A DNA stretch of 18,194 nt from Candidatus Aenigmatarchaeota archaeon (lineage in GTDB: Archaea > Aenigmatarchaeota > Aenigmatarchaeia > CG10238-14 > SpSt-28), in NCBI GenBank assembly GCA_025058985.1, contig JANXEB010000072.1, positions 1 to 18,194 of the forward strand. Reading direction: 5' to 3'. Numbering within the stretch: the first letter of the stretch is position 1; each line of letters begins with the position of its first letter. The notes beneath the pieces were generated by a model. That model saw nothing but the letters and a program-made list of their open reading frames with translations, did not search any database and was not told the origin of the DNA. The position numbers and the translations under genes were made by a program. Shown piece after piece: positions 7,224 through 14,843 of this stretch.

Positions 7224-7778
7224 ATGACAGAGGAATATAAAGTTAGTATCGAGAATATAGTTTCTTCTATAAATTTCATGGAAAAAATACCTTTAGATGA
7301 GTTAGTAAAACATAGTGAAAATATAGAATATGAACCAGAACAATTTCCAGGAGCTGTTTATAGAATAGAAAATATGCAAGTAACAGCTTTGATTTTTAGT
7401 TCCGGAAAAGTTATATTAACTGGAGCAGAAAACATGGAAATGTTAAATCAAGCTGTAGAAAAGGTAAAGAAACTTTTAGAAAAAACCGGTGTTAAGACAA
7501 AAAATGTAGAAGATCTAAAAATAGAAAACATAGTTGCGTCTACTAAGTTTTTTAAGAAAATTAACTTAGATACTCTTGCTTATAACTTAGAGACTAGTGA
7601 ATATGAACCAGAACAATTTCCAGGTCTAGTTTATAGGGATAAAGAATACAACCTAGTGTTGTTAGTTTTCAATTCTGGAAAAGTTATTTGTACTGGCGGT
7701 AAAAACGTTAAGGAAGTGAAAGAGGTTATAAATAAATTTTATAAAATCGTAAAAAAATTTAAGGCATTTATGGAATGA
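7224..7778 (+). CDS. tbp: TATA-binding protein
   Basis: This is the general transcription factor that binds the TATA box and recruits TFB and RNA polymerase. Its 184 residues form the two direct repeats of the TBP saddle, at about 7-90 and 98-180. EYEPEQFPG occurs at 35-43 and again at 126-134, and Phe-x-Ser-Gly-Lys-Val-Ile at 58-64 and 149-155. The Phe residues that kink DNA correspond to 41, 58, 132 and 149. It has the normal archaeal length and no N-terminal extension. The ATG has no ribosome site, and an AT-rich box lies 25-30 bases upstream. Its stop overlaps the next start by four bases (ATGA). Confidence 0.98.
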   Translation: MTEEYKVSIENIVSSINFMEKIPLDELVKHSENIEYEPEQFPGAVYRIENMQVTALIFSSGKVILTGAENMEMLNQAVEKVKKLLEKTGVKTKNVEDLKIENIVASTKFFKKINLDTLAYNLETSEYEPEQFPGLVYRDKEYNLVLLVFNSGKVICTGGKNVKEVKEVINKFYKIVKKFKAFME

Positions 7779-7912
7779 TAACTGTTTGTTATTGTTGTAA
7801 GAAAAGCAGTAGAGTAGTAGGTAGGTTAATGAAAGTGAATTTAAAATCTGGAACTGTATATTTATGTAAATATTGTAAGAGAGATATAAAACTTGGTAAA
7901 AAAAAGTTATGA
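7775..7912 (+). CDS. 45-residue zinc-ribbon protein
   Basis: A short frame of 45 residues is tied to both neighbours by ATGA overlaps: its start overlaps the TBP stop and its stop overlaps the DUF211 start. It contains Cys5-Tyr-Cys7-Cys8 at the N-terminus and Cys31-Lys-Tyr-Cys34 after a beta-rich middle, giving a Cys-x2-Cys...Cys-x2-Cys zinc ribbon. The rest is basic (Lys/Arg-rich C-terminus), which would suit nucleic-acid or protein binding. I cannot name a family. The two overlaps and the cysteine pattern make chance unlikely. Confidence 0.75.
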   Translation: MITVCYCCKKSSRVVGRLMKVNLKSGTVYLCKYCKRDIKLGKKKL

Positions 7913-8160
7913 TTAAAAAAATTGTTCTGGATGTATTGAAGCCGCAAATACCCATTATTATAGATCTTGCTCACTCAATTTTGAAGGTTAAAGGTGTTAA
8001 AAGCTTTGAAGTAATACATGTTGAGTTAGATAGAGAAGTAGAAAAGGTTAAAGCTGTTATTACTGGAAATAATTTGAACTTCTTAAAGATAAAAAAATCC
8101 ATAGAAGAAATTGGTGGAGTAATTCACTCTATAGATGGAATTCTTGCGGAAAAAGATTAA
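7909..8160 (+). CDS. DUF211 family protein
   Basis: This 83-residue protein has the look of archaeal DUF211: a small ferredoxin-like alpha/beta fold whose members form oligomers and whose role is unknown. The opening IVLDVLKP (5-12), the middle segment with Glu-Leu-Asp-Arg-Glu-Val-Glu-Lys-Val-Lys, and the ending EEIGGVIHSIDG match the family. Its length is near the usual 90-100 residues. The start overlaps the zinc-ribbon stop (ATGA). The end overlaps the VIT-like gene by 26 bases. A link with that membrane protein, for instance as a metal-sensing or regulatory partner, is only inferred from the tight spacing. Confidence 0.87.
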   Translation: MIKKIVLDVLKPQIPIIIDLAHSILKVKGVKSFEVIHVELDREVEKVKAVITGNNLNFLKIKKSIEEIGGVIHSIDGILAEKD

Positions 8161-8704
8161 CAAAGTAATTAATATTTATGGTTTAGAAACTGTAGCAAGA
8201 AGATATTTTGTTATAAATTCATTCGACGGAATTGTTGTAACTTTATCAATACTTTTAATGTTTTATATTTCTGGATTTTTTTCTAAAACAATGATAATAA
8301 AAACAGTCTTAGCTGCGGCAGTAGGAGCATCTTTATCTGGTTTCGTTGGTGCATATTTTTCTGAAGTTAGTGAAAGAAAACATCATAGAAAAAAATATGA
8401 AAAACTTTTACTAAGTACTTTAAAAGGCAGTATTATAGAAAAATATGAAAAACACGCAGCTATTTTAATGGGATTGATTGAAGGATTATCACCACTTATT
8501 TTTTCTCTCATAACTATCATTCCATTAATCTTGACAGGAAATATAATATTTTCAATATATGTTTGTTTTGTAGAAATAGGTTTTATAGGTTATTTTTTAA
8601 GCAGAATAGCTGGTGAAAAATACCCTTTTCTTATCATCAAGTTAATAATACTATCTTTTCTTTTGGCGTTTTTCTTGGCTGTTATAGAAAGGTTAATTTA
8701 TTAA
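8135..8704 (+). CDS. VIT/CCC1-like membrane protein
   Basis: This 189-residue protein has about five hydrophobic helices. Its family marker is FDGIVVTLSIL (30-40), followed by VGASLSGFVGAYFSEVSE (63-80). These resemble the first two helices of VIT1/CCC1 transporters, which move Fe2+ or Mn2+ out of the cytoplasm, and an archaeal subgroup (TIGR00267-like). A charged segment at about 81-107 (Arg-Lys-His-His-Arg-Lys-Lys and following) lies where VIT1 has its cytoplasmic metal-binding domain, but it is much shorter. The metal and direction of transport are not shown. The start overlaps DUF211 by 26 bases, so this gene is the end of the TBP cluster. Confidence 0.78.
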   Translation: MEFLRKKINKVINIYGLETVARRYFVINSFDGIVVTLSILLMFYISGFFSKTMIIKTVLAAAVGASLSGFVGAYFSEVSERKHHRKKYEKLLLSTLKGSIIEKYEKHAAILMGLIEGLSPLIFSLITIIPLILTGNIIFSIYVCFVEIGFIGYFLSRIAGEKYPFLIIKLIILSFLLAFFLAVIERLIY

Positions 8705-8723
8705 AAAATTATTCAATTGAATT

Positions 8724-9173
8724 ATGGAATGGTACGACATTGAAAGTGCTAAAAAAGTTGTTGAACTGTTGAAAAAGAATCCTAGAGGATTAGATATATC
8801 CGAGGTATCAAAAGAGCTTAAATTAAGTAGGAATACTGTTGTAAAAATTTTAGAGAGGTTGTTAATTGAAAAAAGAGTTGATTATACATCCAAAGGACCG
8901 GCAAAAGTTTTTTATTTAACTGGAGAGCCGAAGTTTGTCGGTAGAATAGATTTAAGTGACATAGAAAAAATATGGATTGATGTTCTATATCCGTTAGACG
9001 AAAAATATGGAGAGAAATTAATAAGGCTTAATCAAACTAAGTTGGATTATTTATCAAGATCTTCTTCTAAGTTTAGGTCAGTTGGTGCAATTGTTATAAA
9101 TAGAAACAATATTATAAACTTAATTAGATTACTTAGAGACGTTGCAAAAAATGAGTTTGGTGTTGAAGTTTAA
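8724..9173 (+). CDS. Winged-helix DNA-binding protein
   Basis: The N-terminal half of this 149-residue protein is a winged helix-turn-helix: helix 1 near 6-18, ISEVSKELKLSRNTVVKILERL at about 25-46 as the helix-turn-helix, and a wing at 50-65 ending in Lys-Val-Phe-Tyr-Leu. The C-terminal half (about 70-149) has mixed alpha/beta character and no motif I know; it may bind a ligand or form dimers. The gene starts 19 bases after the VIT-like gene, with AT-rich sequence that could hold its own promoter. It ends 88 bases before the prkA operon on the same strand, making it the obvious candidate regulator of that operon, though this is inferred from position only. Confidence 0.8.
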   Translation: MEWYDIESAKKVVELLKKNPRGLDISEVSKELKLSRNTVVKILERLLIEKRVDYTSKGPAKVFYLTGEPKFVGRIDLSDIEKIWIDVLYPLDEKYGEKLIRLNQTKLDYLSRSSSKFRSVGAIVINRNNIINLIRLLRDVAKNEFGVEV

Positions 9174-9179
9174 AAAAAT

Positions 9180-9210
9180 ACAACAAATTTTCTTTTAATT
9201 AAACTGTTGT
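9180..9210. promoter_or_regulatory. Inverted repeat upstream of the prkA operon (possible operator)
   Basis: ACAACA at 9180-9185 and TGTTGT at 9205-9210 form a perfect six-base inverted repeat around 19 AT-rich bases, about 20 bases upstream of the TATA-like box. These are the only G/C-bearing words in this spacer. It could be a site for an activator such as the winged-helix protein encoded just before it. The arms are short and chance is not excluded. Confidence 0.3.
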
Positions 9211-9214
9211 TTAC

Positions 9215-9221
9215 TTTTTTT
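9215..9221 (+). terminator. T-run after the winged-helix gene
   Basis: Seven consecutive T residues lie 42 bases after the winged-helix stop codon and before the TATA-like box of the next operon. Archaeal termination often needs only such a U-rich tract. T-runs are common in this AT-rich DNA, so support is modest. Confidence 0.3.
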
Positions 9222-9230
9222 AATTATCAA

Positions 9231-9240
9231 ATATAAATAT
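9231..9240 (+). promoter_or_regulatory. TATA-like box of the prkA operon
   Basis: ATATAAATAT lies 22-31 bases before the ATG at 9262, so its centre is at the canonical distance for transcription starting at or next to the ATG. The operon is therefore predicted to be leaderless at its first gene. Confidence 0.5.
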
Positions 9241-9261
9241 TAAAAAACAAATTAATTAAAA

Positions 9262-11568
9262 ATGGAAGAAAAAAAACTGAAAGAAATTCTCTTTGACGGA
9301 GATGAGGTTGTACAAATAACGAGTGAAAAGTTAGATCTTACAAAAATACCTCGTTTTAGAAGGAAACAAATTAGTATAAATGAAATGATAGAGTTACTTA
9401 AGAAATATCCTAGCTTAGGGTTTGATGCTTATCAAAGGCTTTATGCAGCCATAAAAATGTTTGGTAGAACTATAGAAAAAAATAAGTATAGATGGAGAGT
9501 ACTTGATTATCCGATAATTGAACAAATAGTTAGTGAGGATGTAGGACCTTTGTACGGGATAGAGAAAGAGTTTGATATGATTGTTAATTATTTAAAAGGA
9601 GCCTCGGAAGGTGGTAGTGAGAGGGCACGTTTATTAGCTTTGTTCGGAGATGTGGGTTCCGGTAAAACTAGTACAGTAAGGTTGTTAGATAGAGCACTGT
9701 CTGCTTATGGTACGTTTAACGAAGGAGAAGTTTATACTGTTTTTTTTGATTTAAACAAGTTATTAAATTCTGTAAATAATGATAGTACTAAGGTAGAGGT
9801 AGGAAAATTTATAAATGAAAGAATCCCAGGAAATATTAGACAAATTTTATGTCCTGCTCATGAGAATCCTATATCAACTTTACTAGGACTCTCATACGCA
9901 GGGATTATTGAGGAAGATATAAACAAAATTATAGACGAAATAAATTCGAGGGAAAAATACCAATGGAGAAAACTAAAAAAAGAGATTAGAACGTGTCCAC
10001 ATTGTGAGTTCATTTTTGGTTTATTATCAGATATAAAAGAAAGTTTCAATGTTGATGTAAGAGAGGCAATAAGGTTTGTTAATTTAAAAACATATGATAG
10101 AAACCCAGAGGTCAAGACAGTTGATTTTAGAATTCCAGATAAACGATCTGTTATCAGAACAGAAGCTTTTGAGGGTAGTATTCATATGGGAAGAATGGCT
10201 GAACTTGGAGGAAATAGAGAACATCCATTGGTATTAAATTTTGGTTTAGCTGGTGAAATAGATAAGCCTTCCTCACAAAGAGGTATTCTGCATATGACCG
10301 AATTATTGAAATCAGATCAAGATATGATAAAACAATTATTAGATTTTGTACAGGATCATACTCTTTATTTAGGAACAAGAGGAATATCAGTATACTTGGA
10401 TGCTGTATTTATATCTACTAGTAATCTAGATGAGTTAAAAAGTATTAGAAGAGAAGTTGTTAAAACAATAGAAGATAGGATGTATAAAGTTGTTTTTCCA
10501 CATCCTACATGTATAGATGATGTAGGAAAGGCTTTAAAGGAAAGAGTGTTTGGTAATGTTTCATATCATATTCCACCATATTTCATAGAGAGATTGTTGT
10601 CGATAATTTTTGTTTTGTCTACTTTGGAAGAACCCATGGAAATTAAAATTAGTGATAAACCAGTTAAACTTAATTTGGTTGAAAAAGCACTTCTCTACAA
10701 CGGAGAAATACCACCTGGTCTAGAAGTAGATCTAGTTTATTTGGCTCAAGAGTTAAAAAGAATTGCCGAAAGCAAAAGTATTTTGGAGAGAAAAGAGGGA
10801 ATAATTGGAATTTCTATGAGATTAATGTTTGAGTTAAGTTCTGTTTTAAGATATGAAATAAATAAAATAGTTTCAGCGAATAAAGATAAATATAAACCAT
10901 GTGTTGCTATATTACAAAGAGAGTATCCAGAAGGTATAAGAGGATTTTTAAGCGATTTCTTCAAAACTTATTTGAAGGAAGAGGAAACTGAAACAAAAAA
11001 AAGAATAATAGAAGAAATATTACCGTTAGTTTTTGATCCAAATGAAAAATATGGACTGTATTTACCCTATATAGCTAGAGATGTTCAAAAAGCCTTAGTC
11101 GGAGAAGAAGCAATAATGGATGTAGCTATATCATATGTTTCTATGATAAGAGCAATTGTTAAAAAAACTAAAAGGTTCATTCATCCGTTGTCACAAAAAG
11201 AGGGTGTGGTTGATGAAAACTTTCTAAAGAAGATTGAAGAATATGGAAAACTTTCGTCTTCATATAGGGAGAATTTTGCTCAAAGGTTTGATATAAGGCT
11301 AAGAGAAAGACTAAAACTTCAAGGAGATAAAAACGAGAAAGATGTTTTTATTGATTTGATTAAAGATCTTTTGAAGGAAGAAAGAGATTTTGCAAGAGCT
11401 ATAGAGGAATATGTAATTAGACAATTTATATCTGAAAAAGCTAGGGATATTTCTTCAGTATATAATCCACAAAACGAAGTTTTGGTAAACAATTTAATAA
11501 AAATAGGATATTGTAGCGAATGTGCGAGCTATGCTATTTCTGTAGCAAGTGAGTTAAGGAGAAAGTGA
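9262..11568 (+). CDS. prkA: PrkA-type AAA+ serine protein kinase, paralogue 1 (complete motif set)
   Basis: PrkA proteins couple an AAA+ ATPase to a C-terminal domain said to be kinase-like. Bacterial members act in sporulation, stationary phase and stress, and protein kinase and AAA+ protease activities have been proposed. This one has 768 residues against about 640 in bacteria. Seen here: an N-terminal helical region (38-70), Walker A GDVGSGKT (129-136), Cys197-x2-His200 and Cys245-x2-Cys248 (both aligned with the bacterial CPMH and CPHC motifs and probably a zinc site), Arg-Gly-Ile-Leu-His-Met-Thr-Glu (340-347; Glu347 probably the Walker B acid), sensor Asn388 and Arg406 in Glu-Asp-Arg. 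The C-terminal domain starts near 440 and ends with GYCSECA (749-755), shared with the next gene. It is the first gene of a five-gene operon. Confidence 0.92.
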   Translation: MEEKKLKEILFDGDEVVQITSEKLDLTKIPRFRRKQISINEMIELLKKYPSLGFDAYQRLYAAIKMFGRTIEKNKYRWRVLDYPIIEQIVSEDVGPLYGIEKEFDMIVNYLKGASEGGSERARLLALFGDVGSGKTSTVRLLDRALSAYGTFNEGEVYTVFFDLNKLLNSVNNDSTKVEVGKFINERIPGNIRQILCPAHENPISTLLGLSYAGIIEEDINKIIDEINSREKYQWRKLKKEIRTCPHCEFIFGLLSDIKESFNVDVREAIRFVNLKTYDRNPEVKTVDFRIPDKRSVIRTEAFEGSIHMGRMAELGGNREHPLVLNFGLAGEIDKPSSQRGILHMTELLKSDQDMIKQLLDFVQDHTLYLGTRGISVYLDAVFISTSNLDELKSIRREVVKTIEDRMYKVVFPHPTCIDDVGKALKERVFGNVSYHIPPYFIERLLSIIFVLSTLEEPMEIKISDKPVKLNLVEKALLYNGEIPPGLEVDLVYLAQELKRIAESKSILERKEGIIGISMRLMFELSSVLRYEINKIVSANKDKYKPCVAILQREYPEGIRGFLSDFFKTYLKEEETETKKRIIEEILPLVFDPNEKYGLYLPYIARDVQKALVGEEAIMDVAISYVSMIRAIVKKTKRFIHPLSQKEGVVDENFLKKIEEYGKLSSSYRENFAQRFDIRLRERLKLQGDKNEKDVFIDLIKDLLKEERDFARAIEEYVIRQFISEKARDISSVYNPQNEVLVNNLIKIGYCSECASYAISVASELRRK

Positions 11569-11574
11569 AAAAGA

Positions 11575-13461
11575 ATGCAGAAATTACCACCATTATTGAG
11601 TTTAAGAGAATACTATTATTATGTAATAGAAAATGAAGAGCGTTACTTAAATGTTTATAAAAGATTGTTCAAGAAATTAGTAAAAAACGCAATAGACGTA
11701 CATCATAATCTAAAATTTTATAAAGTTTTTTACGATCATGGTATTATTAAAGGTCTTCCAGAAGTAGTAAATAATATAGTAGATGCTTTGTTCAATGGTA
11801 GTAGAATTTATGATGAAAGAGGGAAAACATATTTTTTGTATTTATATGGACCAACAGGCTCTGGTAAAACCTTGATAGGAAAGGTTTTAAATGAAATTTT
11901 TTATAGAAGTTTGGAGGAAGCTCCATGCTATCGCTTAGTAAAATTAGATAATGATAAAAAAAACAACGAGGTAAATATAGTTAATATATGTAAGTTTAAC
12001 GAATACCCATTGAGTATACTTGTTACAGATAATGTTACTATACCAATGAAATTGAAGGACGAAATTAAAAAAGAAATAAAATACAAGGGAAGAGCTTGCG
12101 ATAAATGTGTAGAGGAAGTTAACAATATCATTACTCGTAAAAGTTTTGAAATAAGAGAAAGTGAAGAATTAAAACACGTTTTAACAAAGGAAAAACTTTT
12201 AGATATGCTTTCGCAAAATTTTTTTGTTTCTCCCTTTATTCCAGAGAATTTAAATTTAGATATATCTAATGAGGAAATGTTAAAGATAGTTGATAAGATA
12301 ATAAAAAAAAGTAATAGAGGAATTTTACATATTAACTTAGATAACATAAAAGAGTTCAAAGAGCAAAATCTTCAATTTCTTTTAAGAATTGCCGATGGTT
12401 TTGTAACCTTTAATGATGCTTCTTCTATTAATCTAGATTTATTACCGATTTTATATTCGAATGAAAATATTTTAGAAGATGTTAAGAACAACAATACACT
12501 TAAATCTAGAATAATAAAATTTATTCCAGTGAGAAGATTGTTATCTTATTCTCTAGAGTGTAGTGTTATAAAGAGTTTTGGTTTACCTTTTTCACATATA
12601 TCGCCAAATTCTTTAGAGTTGTTTTCTATGTTTATCGTTGGAACCCGTATAAAAACTGATTCTTATTCATATTATACATATAGCAGAGATACTGAAGTTG
12701 AGGAATTGATTAATTTATATGAAAAATACGAAAACTATAAAATTTTAACAGACGAGGAGTTTAAGAAAGTTACGGAAAGACTTTTAAAAGGAGATATTCC
12801 GATTCCAACTGACGGATGGACTGAAGGTATCTATACCGAACTTGCAGTAAAGATATTGTATTCTCATTATAATAGTAAAAAAAATGGTTGTTTAACACTC
12901 ACTGACGTTAAAAAAATTATAAACAATTATGCAGATAAGTATAAAGAGGCGTCTAACATCGTCATGAAAAAAATTGAACAATATGCTCTTAAAGACGTTT
13001 CTATAGCTACAATACTTGCAATGGAAAATAAATCTATTTACGATTTAGAAAAAGAGTTTAATTACTACAAAGAACTTTATTTGACGAAATTCAGAGACGG
13101 AGCAAAAGTAGTAAAAAGAGCTGTAATTTATGTTGATATAGACGAAGAAATGAATGAGGTCGCTAAAAGGCTTTTTTTAACTGATAGAAAAGGAATAGAT
13201 TCTATCATAATGGAATATTATTCAACAACAGATCCAAGAATAGAAGGAGATATAAGTTTTTCGTACATATTACAAAAAAATCCTTCTTTAATTGAGATTA
13301 AAGAAAGTATTAAAAAATATATTAACTGGGCTAGTTTTGATAATCTTGTTGGCGAGGATATAGTAAAAAAACAAAAACTGATAGAGAAAATGAAATCTTT
13401 GGGTTATTGCGATGAATGTGCAGTCTCTACGATTAACATGATAAAAGAAAAGTTAGTATGA
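11575..13461 (+). CDS. PrkA-like AAA+ protein, paralogue 2 (divergent motif set)
   Basis: This 628-residue protein follows prkA1 after six bases and is a diverged relative. The N-terminal segment Leu-Ser-Leu-Arg-Glu-Tyr and the ATPase order are kept: Walker A GPTGSGKT (92-99), Cys175-x2-Cys178, Ser-Asn-Arg-Gly-Ile-Leu-His (246-252), sensor Asn296 and Arg312. Two features of paralogue 1 are missing. The Cys-x2-His pair is Cys139-x2-Asn142, and the Walker B Glu position is Leu255, with Asp256 next to it. It may therefore bind ATP but hydrolyse it poorly. The C-terminus repeats the GYCDECA motif (611-617). Haloarchaea, to my knowledge, also have two neighbouring prkA genes, so the pair is probably an old archaeal arrangement. 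A mixed ring with paralogue 1 is an inference. Confidence 0.85.
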   Translation: MQKLPPLLSLREYYYYVIENEERYLNVYKRLFKKLVKNAIDVHHNLKFYKVFYDHGIIKGLPEVVNNIVDALFNGSRIYDERGKTYFLYLYGPTGSGKTLIGKVLNEIFYRSLEEAPCYRLVKLDNDKKNNEVNIVNICKFNEYPLSILVTDNVTIPMKLKDEIKKEIKYKGRACDKCVEEVNNIITRKSFEIRESEELKHVLTKEKLLDMLSQNFFVSPFIPENLNLDISNEEMLKIVDKIIKKSNRGILHINLDNIKEFKEQNLQFLLRIADGFVTFNDASSINLDLLPILYSNENILEDVKNNNTLKSRIIKFIPVRRLLSYSLECSVIKSFGLPFSHISPNSLELFSMFIVGTRIKTDSYSYYTYSRDTEVEELINLYEKYENYKILTDEEFKKVTERLLKGDIPIPTDGWTEGIYTELAVKILYSHYNSKKNGCLTLTDVKKIINNYADKYKEASNIVMKKIEQYALKDVSIATILAMENKSIYDLEKEFNYYKELYLTKFRDGAKVVKRAVIYVDIDEEMNEVAKRLFLTDRKGIDSIIMEYYSTTDPRIEGDISFSYILQKNPSLIEIKESIKKYINWASFDNLVGEDIVKKQKLIEKMKSLGYCDECAVSTINMIKEKLV

Positions 13462-14843
13462 GTTTACCAATGGATCCTGTTGGCAGTGCTAAAATAAAAT
13501 ATAAACGAAAGTTAAAGAGGGATAGAGAAAAAGCTAGTAGTATTGACTTTCCTTATAAAGACGATGAAAAAATAAAAATTTTAAGGATACCTTTTTTTGA
13601 GATAGAGGTATTAGAATATGGTCCAAGAGAGAGACATGAAGGAATTAGTGAGGAGTGGAAATATCCTGATAAAGGAATGGGAACTCCTGGAATAGGTGTT
13701 GGAGGTACTGGTTCAACGAGTAGTGATACCGGCGCACCACTTCCAGGATCAGGATTGCCTGTTTCTCCACTTTATTCTCCTTCACAAATCGGTAAGGATG
13801 GAAAGTTTGCTGGTATTATACCTGTAGATCCAATAACAGGAAAGCCTGTTGAAGAAAATGTTAACATAGATGAAATAGCTACTGAACTGGAGTTAGAACT
13901 ACTAAAACCAACTAAAGTTGTAACAGAGTATGATATAGAGTTTCCAGGAATAGGAAAAACTGGTCCAGAAAGTCTTTTGGAGTGGAACGAAACCCTTCTC
14001 ACAAACATAGAGAGACAGTTGTTGTTTAAAAAAATAATAGAAAGAAAAATAAAAAACTTAGATGAGGAAAAAGAAGAATTAGTAAGAGAGTTTGAAAGTG
14101 GAAAAGTAAAAGAAGCCAATTATTTGATAGAAGTAGATAGAATAGAGAGAAGTAAAGCTAATCTTGAAAGACTATTTAAAACCCTACCGGAAAATCCATT
14201 TAGAGTAGGAAGAATAGAGCGAGAAGATAAAAGATATTTGGTACCGGAATTTACTCCTATTATGTATAAAGGGGCTGTTATTATGTTTATCAGAGATATA
14301 AGCGGTAGTATAACACAAGATCAGCTAAAGACATCTCAAAAATTAAGTAGGTGGATAGAAGAATGGGTTAGAAAATTTTATAGTGATACTAAATTAATAT
14401 ACATTTTACATAATTACGATGCATGGGAAGTAGAAAGAGAAAAATATTATGGTGTAGTAGAAAGTGGCGGCGGTACTAGATTTGCTTCTGCATACGATAT
14501 TGTAATAAACATTTTTACTGGGAAAGATTATCCAAGAGAAACAAAGGAGAAAAAAACTTTGAATCCAGATGAAACAGATGTTTACATAGTGCAAATAACA
14601 GATGGTTTTGGCCAATCATATAATGATGAAATAAAACCACTTAAAGAAATTTTACCAAAAATAACTAGGTTTTGTTACGTTCAAGAGGATTTTGATTCAA
14701 CAATTTCTGACTTTAAAGAATTTTTAGAAAAAGAATTTAAAGAATATGGTAGAAAAGGAGCTTTGAGAACGACTTCTATTAAAGGATATGAAGACGAATA
14801 TATAAAAAAAGCTATGAAGGATTTGTTTGGAAGGAAAAAATGA
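13458..14843 (+). CDS. yeaH: YeaH/YhbH (DUF444) family von Willebrand A-like protein
   Basis: This 461-residue protein is the usual partner of PrkA. The C-terminal half is a von Willebrand A-like domain with a complete metal-ion-dependent adhesion site: Asp280-x-Ser282-x-Ser284 in FIRDISGSI, a Thr in SGGGTRF (Thr340), and Asp382 in Ile-Thr-Asp-Gly-Phe-Gly. The Leu-Ile-Tyr-Ile-Leu-His-Asn (313-319) strand matches the bacterial Val-Val-Tyr-Ile-Arg-His. A basic N-terminus (11-25) is followed by a Gly/Ser/Pro-rich flexible linker (about 72-110) and a coiled-coil region (about 185-240). The start overlaps the prkA2 stop (ATGA) and the end overlaps spoVR (ATGA), so translation is coupled. Its molecular role is not settled; an adaptor between the AAA+ ring and a target is inferred from MoxR-VWA systems. 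Confidence 0.92.
   Translation: MSLPMDPVGSAKIKYKRKLKRDREKASSIDFPYKDDEKIKILRIPFFEIEVLEYGPRERHEGISEEWKYPDKGMGTPGIGVGGTGSTSSDTGAPLPGSGLPVSPLYSPSQIGKDGKFAGIIPVDPITGKPVEENVNIDEIATELELELLKPTKVVTEYDIEFPGIGKTGPESLLEWNETLLTNIERQLLFKKIIERKIKNLDEEKEELVREFESGKVKEANYLIEVDRIERSKANLERLFKTLPENPFRVGRIEREDKRYLVPEFTPIMYKGAVIMFIRDISGSITQDQLKTSQKLSRWIEEWVRKFYSDTKLIYILHNYDAWEVEREKYYGVVESGGGTRFASAYDIVINIFTGKDYPRETKEKKTLNPDETDVYIVQITDGFGQSYNDEIKPLKEILPKITRFCYVQEDFDSTISDFKEFLEKEFKEYGRKGALRTTSIKGYEDEYIKKAMKDLFGRKK

Noticed and set aside
11928..12359. A 143-codon minus-strand frame within prkA2
   Set aside because: Its Ser/Leu/Phe composition is the antisense shadow of Lys/Glu/Asn codons, and the plus frame has clear PrkA motifs.
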